A DNA stretch of 64,000 nt from an uncultured Clostridia bacterium (GCA_934454525.1 CAKSFM010000001.1:1-64000), one strand, 5' to 3'. Shown: positions 25,147 to 33,746, counted from the stretch's first letter. The notes: generated by a model from the sequence alone, not told the origin. A program made the numbers and translations.

Positions 25147-26273
25147 AGCGCAAGCTTTACCTCCGTCCATCCGCCGGTTCCGTAAACATACAGTTTCATT
25201 CCGCTTTCAACCAATTCAGCAGAATATTCCTTGCCTGTTTCCGCCGTTTTTACAATCATATCTGACGGCAGTACAATCGATGCGCGCACACCATATAATG
25301 TATTCGGAGGAACATAATCATAATTTCCGCTTGATGTAATATTGTATGCATACTTTGCCGAATAGTAAGACCTTGTCCAGTATGCCGCCGCTTCGGAAAC
25401 ATTCTTTTTGCTCGCTGTTCTTCCGCCGGAACTGAAGTATTCCATTTTCAGCATCTCATCCTTTGACAGCGCAAACACCTTTCTGTGAAGCGCCCGTTCA
25501 AGCTTAACGCGCCGAAGTCTGCTGCGGACAAGCGGAGAAAGTCTCTCTGCACATATATCCTCAAGATAAAAATCCAATGTTGAGCCGCTGTATTCGCTGC
25601 TGCCGCGATCATCAAAGCGGCAGTTTTCATTTTCAAGGTATTTACGCATCAGAAGGATATTGCCGCTTTCCGCGTAATCTTTTTTTATGATTATATACGG
25701 TTCTGCAGCGCCGTTCTCCGTAATCCCCACAATCGTGCCGATTTCCTTTGAACCAAGCGTTGTTCCCGATTCTGCCGGCAAAAGGAAGCAGATATCTCCG
25801 AGATTGGCACTTGACGGCAGCGTTGACTGCAAGGATATGTTTCTGACGCACGCAAGACCCTCGCTCCCCGATATGCTGTAAACCGTATTGCTGAATCTGC
25901 CGCCGCTTTTATCCATTTTGTCCGAAAGCGCGTCATCAACATAGGCATAGATATCGGTGTTTTTGCCGCTTGTATCATAAATGCTTTTTTTCATGTCACC
26001 GGCAGAGCTTATGCCGTCAGCTCCTTTCGGGATTGAAAAATGCAGGCTGGGATTTGCCGGATCAGCCGTGTTAACGGTTACTGCCGCTTCCTCCCCGGCA
26101 GGCAGGGTTTCAGTTCCGCTCACCGTGAAAACAGGCGTGATGCCGTCAGTACCTCTGTCGCCCTTGTCGCCTTTATCGCCTTTTGCACCTTTTGCACCTG
26201 TCGCTCCCGTCAGTCCGGCGTCACCCTTATCGCCCTTGTCACCTTTGATTCTTCCGAGATTAAATTTGGGCAT
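25143..26273 (-). CDS. collagen-like phage fibre with DUF6273-type C-terminal domain
   Basis: A 376-residue protein. Residues about 8-45 are Gly-X-Y collagen repeats (GDKGDKGDAG, GATGAKGAKGDKG), which form a triple helix. Then comes a short beta domain (VFTVSGTETLPAGEEAAVTV). The C-terminal 200 residues contain the LDFYLEDICAERLSPLVRSRL, YWTRSY and GVRASIVLPSDM signatures typical of DUF6273, a C-type-lectin-like fold common in gut Clostridia. As part of the virion operon it is probably the receptor-binding fibre. An ATG follows AAAGGAGG. Confidence 0.82.
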   Translation of the reverse strand: MPKFNLGRIKGDKGDKGDAGLTGATGAKGAKGDKGDKGDRGTDGITPVFTVSGTETLPAGEEAAVTVNTADPANPSLHFSIPKGADGISSAGDMKKSIYDTSGKNTDIYAYVDDALSDKMDKSGGRFSNTVYSISGSEGLACVRNISLQSTLPSSANLGDICFLLPAESGTTLGSKEIGTIVGITENGAAEPYIIIKKDYAESGNILLMRKYLENENCRFDDRGSSEYSGSTLDFYLEDICAERLSPLVRSRLRRVKLERALHRKVFALSKDEMLKMEYFSSGGRTASKKNVSEAAAYWTRSYYSAKYAYNITSSGNYDYVPPNTLYGVRASIVLPSDMIVKTAETGKEYSAELVESGMKLYVYGTGGWTEVKLAL

Positions 26274-26288
26274 TTTCTCACCCTCCTT

Positions 26289-26561
26289 TTAAAGATTATG
26301 CGTTGCCGCCTCTGCAAAAAATTCATTGCTCCTGCTGTCCATCATTCTTGCGGTCTTAATATCCTGTCGCATTGAATTTTCAATAACATCGGCAAACTTT
26401 TTCTTGATTTTCACCTTTTGCCCTCTTGCAATAACGCAGGTTTCCCCGTTCACCGCAACAAAAACATTATCCTTATAGTCTTTGTTGTCACGGAAAAGCT
26501 CAATTTCCACCAATGTATTTTCATCATTAACGCTTTGTATGTTCTTTTTTGCAGTTGCCAT
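26289..26561 (-). CDS. small phage-module protein
   Basis: A 90-residue basic/acidic protein (MATAKKNIQSVNDENTLVEIELFRDN...) with a beta-rich centre and a helical tail. It has a good AGAAAGGAAG site and lies between the capsid gene and the fibre gene. Similar small proteins in this position are often head-completion or unknown virion factors; no function can be assigned. Confidence 0.7.
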   Translation of the reverse strand: MATAKKNIQSVNDENTLVEIELFRDNKDYKDNVFVAVNGETCVIARGQKVKIKKKFADVIENSMRQDIKTARMMDSRSNEFFAEAATHNL

Positions 26562-26599
26562 ATTTTATTCTTCCTTTCTGTTGTCACACATTATTGCAC

Positions 26600-26629
26600 C
26601 GGCTGCCCGCCATGCTTTGCAGGCAGCCG
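26600..26629 (-). terminator. hairpin after the major capsid gene
   Basis: CGGCTGCC and GGCAGCCG pair across a 14-base loop, without a clear T-run. A partial terminator or mRNA-stabilising hairpin behind the capsid gene would keep capsid mRNA abundant; this is inference. Confidence 0.45.
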
Positions 26630-26665
26630 ATAACGTTTCAGATACTGTTGTTCGTGTTTTCCCGA

Positions 26666-27979
26666 TCAGGCAAATGAGCTTGCCGTTTCAATTCTTATCA
26701 TGTAAGGCTCAACAAGGCGCACAGCTGCCTTTGTTGCTTTCCAGCCTGCCGTTGCGCGCTGGTTGAGCGGATCGCTTGTTCCGGCGCTGCCGAGCTGCTT
26801 TATAATCTGAGTAAGACCGCCGCCCTTTATTTCGGTTATTCCGTAAGCATTGTCACCGAGGATAAGGGTGGAATAAACATCTCTTCCGCCCTCACCGGCA
26901 CCGCCCGGGCAGATAACATCGTTTTCCGCCGGCGCCGATGCAGGCTCATTTTCAAGGAAAATGTATTTGCTTGCGGTGTTAAAGCCTTTAATCTTATTTT
27001 CATAAAAGCTTCCCGATGCGGTTTTTATCTGTACCGGTGTACCCACAAGGCGTTCAGCGTCCTCAGCTGTAAGCGTTTCTTTTACGGTAATACAATAAAT
27101 TGTTCCGGCGCCGCAATCTTCCGTTGCCGTTCCTGCCGCTGAAAGCTTTGAATATGCCGAAACGGTGAGGTTTCTTGCCGCAGCACAAAGATTTTCGGCA
27201 TGGAAGATTTTTGCCTCGCTCGATTCAACGAAGCGCACATTTTCAATCTTACCGATTTCACCCTTGTATATGCCCTCCGGATCGGAATAGGTTTTAACAT
27301 TGAGCCATTTCGGATCGCTCATAAGATCGTAAGACACATCGGGGTGAATTATTCCGACATAGCTGCCGTTAATCGGCTCAGCATTCATCTTTTTGAGAAA
27401 ACGCACCGCCTGTCTTACCGCGTCAACGGTAAGGTAATGATTGCCGCTTTCCTTGCCGCCGGCAAGCTTTGCGCGCGAACTTACCTGCCCCTCAGCATAC
27501 TGCACGTTTGTGCCTCCGTTTAACACCTCGCGCGTGATTGTGTCAAGCGTTCTGCCTGCCTGCGCACCGAGGAGCTTTGTTGCCTGAACAAGGTTATTAT
27601 CGATTGCCGCAAGCATCAGAATGTCGGAAAGTTCAATAAATCCGCCGTACTGTTTAACCTCTGCCGTTACAACCTCCATTTCAAGCTTCTGCCCGTCGGG
27701 TGTAACACCCTCCGCAAGCGGAGTTGTCATTTTGGGAAGCGGATCGTATTTGCAAAATTCTATTGTTTTTCCGTTCCCCTTGGGGATAGGGCATTTCTGC
27801 CCGAACTGGTCATGCACAAGTCTCGGCTCGGCATTATCAATAAGATATTCGGAATAATATGTTTTCATTCCGTTTGAAAGCCCGTTATCCGAAAGCTTTG
27901 TTCCCGACTGCGAGTCAACAAGTCCCGCACTTGTGTTTACCTGACCGAAAAGCTGTAAATTAATTTTTCTGATATTCAA
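26666..27979 (-). CDS. N4-gp56-type major capsid protein
   Basis: A 437-residue capsid subunit. It shares the hallmarks of N4-gp56-family capsid proteins: YYSEYLIDNAEPRLVHDQFGQ, IPKGNGKTIEFCKYDPLPKMTTPLAEGVTPDG, VKQYGGFIELSD and NNLVQATKLLGAQAGRTLDTITREVLNGGTN. The likely start is the TTG at 27979, nine bases behind AAAGGA. It gives an N-terminus MNIRKINLQLFGQ that resembles the cleaved leader of ribosomal protein L27 in Bacillota, the target of Prp protease. A Prp-like protease is encoded at 28811-29131. No ATG in a sensible position competes with this start. Confidence 0.92.
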   Translation of the reverse strand: MNIRKINLQLFGQVNTSAGLVDSQSGTKLSDNGLSNGMKTYYSEYLIDNAEPRLVHDQFGQKCPIPKGNGKTIEFCKYDPLPKMTTPLAEGVTPDGQKLEMEVVTAEVKQYGGFIELSDILMLAAIDNNLVQATKLLGAQAGRTLDTITREVLNGGTNVQYAEGQVSSRAKLAGGKESGNHYLTVDAVRQAVRFLKKMNAEPINGSYVGIIHPDVSYDLMSDPKWLNVKTYSDPEGIYKGEIGKIENVRFVESSEAKIFHAENLCAAARNLTVSAYSKLSAAGTATEDCGAGTIYCITVKETLTAEDAERLVGTPVQIKTASGSFYENKIKGFNTASKYIFLENEPASAPAENDVICPGGAGEGGRDVYSTLILGDNAYGITEIKGGGLTQIIKQLGSAGTSDPLNQRATAGWKATKAAVRLVEPYMIRIETASSFA

Positions 27980-27995
27980 TATATTTCGTCCTTTC

Positions 27996-28814
27996 TTAAA
28001 ATGATATTCTTTCTCCCATTGCTGCACGGCGCGCAAATTCCTCGCGCTGCTTCTTCGAAAGCTTTGCCGCATCGTTGCCGATTATGATCCCGGCAGTCGG
28101 ATCGGTTCCGTTTTCAACCGGTCTGCCGCCCTTTGCACGAATTGAATCAACAACCTTTTTCTCCGTGTTTTTTGAAGCGTTTGCAAGGATTTCATCAAGA
28201 TGAACAACCTCGTATGCCTGCTTAACGCCGACTCCTGCCTTGATAAGTTCAACAAAATCCTCATTTCTAAGCTCATTTTCAAGATTAAAGCCGGAGTATT
28301 CCTCCGCAGCTTCGCTTGCTTCTGCCCGCCACTGAGCAGCCTTGTTCTTTGCCTGAGAAATCCGCGCGTCTTCATCGCGGCGACGGCGAAGATATTCGTT
28401 TTCCGTCATCAGTCTTCTGAGCAGCGCGTCCCTGTCCGTGCCGCCGTTTGTGTTCTGCATTGTTTCCGTAGTAATCACCCTTTCAAGTTTTTCAATGTTT
28501 CCGTCTCTGATGCCGAAGCGTTTCATAAGCGCCTCAACCATCCTTTCGTTTGCCAGTGAATTTTCCCTTTGTCTTTTCACCTCTTTAAGTCTGCGGTCAA
28601 TGATTTTCTGCACACGGGCGGCAAACTGTTTTTTGTATCTGCCGCTTATAAGTGCCTCAAATTCCGCAGTCTTTTCTTTTTCGTTCCCGGCGGCGGAACT
28701 TTCTCTTTCGCCCGTTTGCGGTTCGCTGCTCTCCGCAGTTTTTTCAGCGTCTATGTTAATTCCGTTCTCCGCGGAAGATACGGAATTTACAAGCTTTTTT
28801 TCTTCTTTTTTCAT
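27996..28814 (-). CDS. phage capsid scaffolding protein, probable
   Basis: A 272-residue, highly charged, largely helical protein (Glu/Lys/Arg-rich; FAARVQKIIDRRLKEVKRQRE, RRLMTENEYLRRRRDEDARI) lying directly upstream of the capsid gene, the classical place of the scaffold. The start at 28814 (MKKEEKK) has AGGA nine bases upstream and overlaps the protease stop (ATGA); an ATG three codons earlier is too close to the ribosome site. Unlike the capsid protein, it carries no L27-like leader. Confidence 0.82.
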   Translation of the reverse strand: MKKEEKKLVNSVSSAENGINIDAEKTAESSEPQTGERESSAAGNEKEKTAEFEALISGRYKKQFAARVQKIIDRRLKEVKRQRENSLANERMVEALMKRFGIRDGNIEKLERVITTETMQNTNGGTDRDALLRRLMTENEYLRRRRDEDARISQAKNKAAQWRAEASEAAEEYSGFNLENELRNEDFVELIKAGVGVKQAYEVVHLDEILANASKNTEKKVVDSIRAKGGRPVENGTDPTAGIIIGNDAAKLSKKQREEFARRAAMGERISF

Positions 28815-29131
28815 AGAACCCATTCCTTTCCGTTTATATGAAGCTTAACGTTTTTCGGATATGTAAACGCAAGCTGCGAAAATCCGTGCAATGCCATGTC
28901 ATATGCGCCTGCGGTAAGTTTTCCTCCGCAAAACTCAAGCGCCGCGCTGCCGCTTTGCTGCCGGCTTCTGACTCTGTGAACGCTTTTATCGTTTTCAAGT
29001 GAACCGAGAAGCGCATAGTAAAGCGAGCTGACGGCTGCGCACACAATGTCGCTGCCTTTTGAAAAGCATGCATGTCCGCGTATTCTTATCTCGTAGTTTT
29101 TGCCGTTGTCGGCGGCATATATTTTAATCAT
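28811..29131 (-). CDS. Prp (YsxB)-like cysteine protease of the phage module
   Basis: A 106-residue protease of the ribosomal-processing Prp family. The catalytic pair stands as His20 in RGHACFSKGSD and Cys31 in DIVCAAVSSL, exactly the family spacing. In Bacillota, chromosomal Prp trims the N-terminus of ribosomal protein L27, and in some staphylococcal phages it trims capsid and scaffold proteins. Here the gene sits between portal and scaffold, so it is probably the prohead protease. The start at 29131 has GGAGG upstream and overlaps the portal end by eight bases. Chromosomal prp normally lies between rplU and rpmA, which are not in this window. Confidence 0.9.
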   Translation of the reverse strand: MIKIYAADNGKNYEIRIRGHACFSKGSDIVCAAVSSLYYALLGSLENDKSVHRVRSRQQSGSAALEFCGGKLTAGAYDMALHGFSQLAFTYPKNVKLHINGKEWVL

Positions 29132-30773
29132 TTTCCGTTTCCTCCGTTTGGCTTGCGGCAAGCTCCGCTCCCTCTCTGATTTTTGCTTCGATTGCCGATT
29201 TTCCCTCAAAATTCATCAGTTCCAACGCGCACAGCGCCTGGTGCGCCGCCGCAGGCTCAAAAAAGCCGATTCTGAAAAGTTCCTTTGCCGTTTCATTCTG
29301 CGAAAGACGGCTATACGGACTTTTTTTCTGCGCCTTGACGCTGATATCAAACACCGGGCGGCGGTATGCCTGAATACCCCGGCTGCTTGTGAGAAGCTGC
29401 CGCCTGATTTTTTCGTTGCTGTAATCGGTGAAGCGGAAGCTTCCGTCCTCGCCCGTGATTCTGAATGAACGCAGTTCATCATAAAACTGCCGTATCAGTT
29501 CAATGCACAGGTAATTTATTTTTGTAAACGCCCTGTACGTTGTCATCAGCATATCGCGGCTCGACTTGCTCCCGGCTTCCTGAAGCGCTTCAATTGCCGA
29601 CGCTGCCGTCACGCCGCTGTTGCCCTGTCCGCGTGTGAAATCGTTGTTTGCACTTGTTTCCTTCATTTCGTCTATTTTCATGCGCAGAATATTCACGCAG
29701 GAGCCGGGCAGCTGCGAAACCGAAATCGGCTGCAGTCTTTCGGCATTTATATCGCCCTCAACATGTACAAGCGGTTTTGACCAGTCAAGAAATTCACGTT
29801 CATTTACTCCGGCACTGACCTTTGCAAAGTATCTCGGCCGTGCCGCCATAAGTGCATTTTCGAGTATCGCCTGATTCAGCTTGTCAATATACATCTGCGG
29901 ATTCTTCGTTATTGCTATATATCCGAATCCTACGGGTGTTCCCTCCTCCGGAAAAAGCGTGTCGAAAACAATCGGATATTCCGCATGGTCATACCATCCG
30001 TTTTCGGCAAATTCCGCATGATTTTCCGACGCAAACAGCACAGTATCGCCGACAAATTTGCAGTAATGCAAAAGTGTGCGCCCGTCTGCCGAACGGAGCT
30101 TGTAATACCAGTCGACAACAAGGCATTTATCGCTTGTATCCACAGTGTCGTCATATATATACTGCTTTATGTCAATAACGTTACCCGAATTTTTTCCGCG
30201 CAGAACCGGATACTCGCTTTCAAGCACCTCACGGTCACGCAGGTCAACAATAAACAGATTCCGGCTTTTCTGCAAATCCGTTATTCCCGGTTCCCAGAAT
30301 ATATTTAAAAGGTCGATTTTCTTTATCTGAATATCACCCAACCCGTTTTCAAGTTCACTGTTCCAGAAAACCCCGTATGCCGATGTTCCGTGCTTAAGCT
30401 TGTACCACCAGTTATTGCTGTAGGTTTCTTCGAAATCGTTATGCTCAAGCACCGCCGGCAATATGCATGACAGCTTTCTTGCTTCAGCGGTATCACCCTC
30501 CTCCCGCGGAAGAATTGACGCTTCGGGAAAGCCGTCCATTGCGTCCGCATGCTTGCTCGTAAGCGAATTGAACAGCCATGCGCTTACGGGTTCCGGCCTG
30601 TTTTCCTTTTTCTCTCCTCTCATCACATCCCAATGGCGCAGCTTCCACCACTGCTCATCCTCAACAATTCTTGATTCAAGCGATGATTTTCCTTTTTTAT
30701 AGCTGCACAGCAATTCCGCTGCGCGCTGCACCTCCTGTGTTCCGATTCGTTTCAGTTCGTTTTTCATTGACAT
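29124..30773 (-). CDS. phage portal protein (P22/podovirus type)
   Basis: A 549-residue portal, the dodecameric ring through which DNA enters and leaves the head. The N-terminus has LESRIVEDEQWWKLRHWDVM and a SAWLFNSLTSKHADAMDGFPE segment. The core has YIDKLNQAILENALMAARPRYFA, and a helical DFTRGQGNSGVTAASAIEALQEAGSKSSRDM stretch is typical of portals of this class. It is followed by protease and scaffold and preceded by terminase genes. Length is normal. Confidence 0.87.
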   Translation of the reverse strand: MSMKNELKRIGTQEVQRAAELLCSYKKGKSSLESRIVEDEQWWKLRHWDVMRGEKKENRPEPVSAWLFNSLTSKHADAMDGFPEASILPREEGDTAEARKLSCILPAVLEHNDFEETYSNNWWYKLKHGTSAYGVFWNSELENGLGDIQIKKIDLLNIFWEPGITDLQKSRNLFIVDLRDREVLESEYPVLRGKNSGNVIDIKQYIYDDTVDTSDKCLVVDWYYKLRSADGRTLLHYCKFVGDTVLFASENHAEFAENGWYDHAEYPIVFDTLFPEEGTPVGFGYIAITKNPQMYIDKLNQAILENALMAARPRYFAKVSAGVNEREFLDWSKPLVHVEGDINAERLQPISVSQLPGSCVNILRMKIDEMKETSANNDFTRGQGNSGVTAASAIEALQEAGSKSSRDMLMTTYRAFTKINYLCIELIRQFYDELRSFRITGEDGSFRFTDYSNEKIRRQLLTSSRGIQAYRRPVFDISVKAQKKSPYSRLSQNETAKELFRIGFFEPAAAHQALCALELMNFEGKSAIEAKIREGAELAASQTEETEND

Positions 30774-30812
30774 CTGAGCCGCGCCTTTTTACCGCGGCAT
30801 GCCCCCTTTCCG

Positions 30813-31361
30813 TTATTTTTCATTTTGCTCAATCTCCGGCAGCATCACAACGCCCGTTTCATTTTCGTCATCGGAAACGGTCAGGCTTTTTTCGCGGAGA
30901 GCAAGCCGCCGTTCTTCAACCGGTGATACAATGCCGTACATAATGCTTTTAATTTCCTCAAGCGAGCGCAGCGCCTTAATCGCATCGTTCAGGGCGCGCA
31001 TATCAACCTTATCAAAAACGCGTTCCTCCGTCTGCGTTGTGCCGCCCTCGCACTTTTCCTTTACGATATATCTGCGGAACTGCTCCGTGTCCGCGGCAGC
31101 ATCGTCAAGCACATCTCCGAGTTTATTTGCAATGTCAAGCTCCTTTGCAAGCTTCACCGCCGCAATATATGCTGCATTATCGGCGCATTTGTGAGCAATG
31201 TTTTCTTTTTGTTCCTCCCTTGCCTCATTCCAGCGTTCTATCTGCGCATGGCGGCAAAGCGTTCCGTAGTTTATTTTGTGCTTCCTTGCAAGCGCCGCTT
31301 TGGACATTCCACCCGTAACATATTCTGTTTTCAGTGCGTTCCAGTCGTACTTACCTTCCAT
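30813..31361 (-). CDS. terminase small subunit
   Basis: A 182-residue DNA-recognition subunit. The N-terminal helix-turn-helix (DWNALKTEYVTGGMSKAALARKHKINYGTLCRHAQIERWNEAR) is the usual TerS signature, and a long helical oligomerisation part follows. The ATG follows AAAAGGG. It lies downstream of the large subunit, which is the less common order. Confidence 0.85.
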   Translation of the reverse strand: MEGKYDWNALKTEYVTGGMSKAALARKHKINYGTLCRHAQIERWNEAREEQKENIAHKCADNAAYIAAVKLAKELDIANKLGDVLDDAAADTEQFRRYIVKEKCEGGTTQTEERVFDKVDMRALNDAIKALRSLEEIKSIMYGIVSPVEERRLALREKSLTVSDDENETGVVMLPEIEQNEK

Positions 31362-31373
31362 TTTCTCACCCTT

Positions 31374-32804
31374 TTACGTTATCCTGTAGAATCCATAGCT
31401 GTCATATTCCTCCGTATCAAGCGGATTATACTGCACCGCAGTGCGTTTTTCCGGCGGAGGATTTATCGGATTTTCCATTGCAACATAGCGCAGCTCATCA
31501 TATATATGATCCTCCGCCGAGGTATCAACATCCTCCACATCCGTGCTGCTGTAAACAAGTGCCGGCACAGTGCGGATAAAGTGTCTGCACGTTGAAAAAA
31601 CATATAACATCGGTATGCCTCTTTCATCGAATGCAAGTCTGTTATGTACCTGCATTTTTCCGGCAATACGTGTGTTATCGGCGCGTTCAAAATAAACTCC
31701 TCCGCGTTCAAGCATTGCCCCAACGCTTTCACCGCGGCTTTCATCAAATATGGACGGATCCGCAATGCCGATTATATCCTTTCCCTTAAGATTAGGGTCG
31801 TCCCTTTCAACCTCCAGTATCTTTGCCGCAATTTTCATCGGTTCCCACCGAACGCCCTCATTCGGGGTTTCCGTGCATCCGTACAGCTCGCGCACACGGT
31901 ACATCCTCCCGTCATGGTCAACAGCATACCATCCGACGGAAAACGGGCGTGAATACCCAAAGTCGAATCCGCGGTATATTTTCCAGGACTGCGGAATCTT
32001 AAACGGCTTTATGACATGTGTGCTTATCCTGTTGTCATACCCGTCGGGATTATTGCGCCATTCCGTGAAAACCTGCCCCGAAAAGCTGTCCCAATCGCCG
32101 TAAAGCAGTGCGCGGCGCTCATTTTCCGGCAGTGCGGCAAGGCGCGTTATGTATTCAGGGTCATTCTTCAGCAAAATCTTATTGTCGAATATGCTTGACG
32201 GAACGAAAATTCTGCTCCGCCGGCGCATTTCAGTATGTCCGTCGGGAAAAACTATGTTCACATCCTCGTAAATCGGCGTCATCGGCGGTGCAGCAGTGAT
32301 AAAGCGCTCCTTTACCCAGCCGTGACCTATTCCTCCCGGATTCGCCTGCGCCCGTATATAGCACCTTGTTCCGCTGCCGTTCGGGCGGTTTCTCGAAAAC
32401 AGATAGCTGTATTCATCCCATGTAAAATGCGTCAGCTCGTCAAAATCAATAAAATCATACCGCTTGCCCTGATAGTTCGTTCTGTCCTTTGTGTGCTGCA
32501 TTGCACCGAAATAGATTTTTGCGCCGCTCGGGAATGTCCAGCAATGCTTTTGCTCATTATATGAAGCTTTCGGGAAAGCCGGTTTATATATTTCACGGCT
32601 GCGGTCAATCATTTCGGAAAGCTGCGGATATGTTTTTCTGAGAATCAAGCCTCTGTAATGCGGAATGTGAACCTGCCTGAGCGCTTCCGCAATTGCGCAG
32701 TCGCTTTTTCCTCCGCCGGCGGCGCCGCCGTAAAGCGCTTCATTTTCACTGCGCTGCATAAAAATCCGCTGCCGCGGCTGCGGCGTCCAAATAACCTTAT
32801 GCAT
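31374..32804 (-). CDS. terminase large subunit
   Basis: A 476-residue packaging motor. It has a Walker A motif GGAAGGGKSD (residues 26-35), Walker B DFIDFDE (117-123), a coupling segment near ITAAPPM, and a C-terminal RNase-H-like nuclease with FDFGYSRPFS (about 272) and GIADPSIFDES (about 345) acidic centres. All key motifs look intact. It overlaps the preceding coiled-coil gene by eight bases. Confidence 0.93.
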   Translation of the reverse strand: MHKVIWTPQPRQRIFMQRSENEALYGGAAGGGKSDCAIAEALRQVHIPHYRGLILRKTYPQLSEMIDRSREIYKPAFPKASYNEQKHCWTFPSGAKIYFGAMQHTKDRTNYQGKRYDFIDFDELTHFTWDEYSYLFSRNRPNGSGTRCYIRAQANPGGIGHGWVKERFITAAPPMTPIYEDVNIVFPDGHTEMRRRSRIFVPSSIFDNKILLKNDPEYITRLAALPENERRALLYGDWDSFSGQVFTEWRNNPDGYDNRISTHVIKPFKIPQSWKIYRGFDFGYSRPFSVGWYAVDHDGRMYRVRELYGCTETPNEGVRWEPMKIAAKILEVERDDPNLKGKDIIGIADPSIFDESRGESVGAMLERGGVYFERADNTRIAGKMQVHNRLAFDERGIPMLYVFSTCRHFIRTVPALVYSSTDVEDVDTSAEDHIYDELRYVAMENPINPPPEKRTAVQYNPLDTEEYDSYGFYRIT

Positions 32805-33063
32805 CCGCTCTTTCCGAAACCTCCATCACATAATCGCCGCCGTCACGCCGAGCTGCAAGCTCATATCTTCCGAGAGCGCGGCGAACATCCGCGGCGGAAA
32901 TCCTCCGAATCCCTCCCTGCTCCGACACAAGCAGCGCAATATTTGCCGCCGCGCAGTCCAGCAGCTGACGAAGTGCCGTAATCTCCTCGTCAAGCTCCGA
33001 TATTTTCTTTTCGTCTTTCTCAGCCTTTTTCTCAAGTAATTCGCACTTTTCTTTCAGCTTCAT
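32797..33063 (-). CDS. small coiled-coil phage-module protein
   Basis: An 88-residue protein. Residues 1-40 form a Lys/Glu/Leu coiled coil (MKLKEKCELLEKKAEKDEKKISEL); the rest is an Ala/Arg-rich part with RISAADVRRALGRYEL. The start at 33063 has AAAGGATT upstream. It sits just before terL, overlapping it, where many phages encode their small terminase, so a packaging role is possible; function unknown. Confidence 0.65.
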   Translation of the reverse strand: MKLKEKCELLEKKAEKDEKKISELDEEITALRQLLDCAAANIALLVSEQGGIRRISAADVRRALGRYELAARRDGGDYVMEVSERADA

Positions 33064-33085
33064 AATCTCAATCCTTTCATATGGT

Positions 33086-33283
33086 TTAATTGTCAGCTCT
33101 GTCATAATATTCGTTAAGACTTTTTGCAATTGTGCATTTTTTCCATCCGTCCTCCGACGCGCAATATTTTAAAAGATATTCGCGCCTGTAACGCAAGTCC
33201 GGACTTTTCAGCGTACCGCCCTCGCAAAACAGCTTAAGCCGTCTTTCATCTTTATAAAACGGGCACTGCATCAATATCGGCAT
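33086..33283 (-). CDS. small cysteine-containing phage protein
   Basis: A 65-residue protein with four cysteines (CPFYKDERRLKLFCEG...YLLKYCASEDGWKKC) and a closing NEYYDRAD. Proteins of this shape recur in phages and mobile elements of Clostridia, next to small regulators; function unknown. An ATG follows GGGGGTG. Confidence 0.72.
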   Translation of the reverse strand: MPILMQCPFYKDERRLKLFCEGGTLKSPDLRYRREYLLKYCASEDGWKKCTIAKSLNEYYDRADN

Positions 33284-33358
33284 TCGTTCACCCCCTTCCT
33301 TTTTTCAGGCAAATGTTTGTCATTCGGAAAAATTCAGATTCCCGAACCGTATATGTTT

Positions 33359-33601
33359 CTATTCCCTCATGCTCAATCTGCCGCCGTCACGCAGAGCAAT
33401 ATACTTTCCGTACGACAGTCCTGCTGCCTGTGCCTGCTGCTGCAAACGCGTCAGATCCTCAAACGGAGGCTTTTTGTAATTTATGTACGGGGCATAGCCG
33501 CATTTTTTTCTCGCTCTGCAAAACTCACTGCATGTCCGTTTTCTGAGCGAAAGTTCGGGAATCCTCCTGCCGCACACAACACAGAATTTAATTTTGTCCA
33601 T
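33359..33601 (-). CDS. small zinc-ribbon phage protein
   Basis: An 80-residue protein with a zinc-ribbon-like set of cysteines (CVVCGRRIP...CSEFCRARKKCG) and a basic C-terminal half. It is the first gene behind the structural-operon promoter. The start at 33601 has AGAAAGGTG upstream. Function unknown; a nucleic-acid-binding early regulator is possible. Confidence 0.72.
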   Translation of the reverse strand: MDKIKFCVVCGRRIPELSLRKRTCSEFCRARKKCGYAPYINYKKPPFEDLTRLQQQAQAAGLSYGKYIALRDGGRLSMRE

Positions 33602-33612
33602 TCGTTTTTCAC

Positions 33613-33629
33613 CTTTCTTTTTATGCAAG
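33613..33629. promoter_or_regulatory. operator-like dyad O1
   Basis: Minus-strand CTTGC, seven bases, GAAAG: a 17-bp imperfect dyad related to O2 and O3, at the start of the structural-operon leader. Confidence 0.55.
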
Positions 33630-33640
33630 TTTTTTAATTT

Positions 33641-33657
33641 CTTACGTCTTATGCAAG
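33641..33657. promoter_or_regulatory. operator-like dyad O2
   Basis: Minus-strand CTTGC, seven bases, GTAAG: the best match to a 17-bp CTTRC-N7-GYAAG dyad. It lies directly downstream of the -10 box of the structural promoter, where a bound repressor would block transcription. Confidence 0.65.
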
Positions 33658-33658
33658 A

Positions 33659-33687
33659 AGTATAACGTCTGCTTTGACGAAAGTCAA
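33659..33687 (-). promoter_or_regulatory. promoter of the phage structural operon
   Basis: Minus-strand TTGACT (33682-33687) and TATACT (33659-33664), 17-base spacer, flanked by O2 and overlapped by O3. Confidence 0.8.
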
Positions 33688-33702
33688 TACTTTTTATGTA
33701 AG
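33686..33702. promoter_or_regulatory. operator-like dyad O3
   Basis: Minus-strand CTTAC, seven bases, GTATT: third related dyad, touching the -35 box of the structural promoter and lying just upstream of the repressor promoter. Confidence 0.55.
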
Positions 33703-33717
33703 TTTTTCATTTTTTTA

Positions 33718-33746
33718 TTGCATTTTAAGAAAGTCAGTGTTATAAT
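33718..33746 (+). promoter_or_regulatory. promoter of the repressor gene
   Basis: Plus-strand TTGCAT (33718-33723) and TATAAT (33741-33746) with exactly 17 bases between, about 190 bases ahead of the repressor start. Confidence 0.8.

Noticed and set aside
26150..26250. Short tandem DNA repeats that might suggest a CRISPR or satellite
   Set aside because: They encode in-frame Gly-X-Y collagen repeats of the fibre gene and have no spacer structure.
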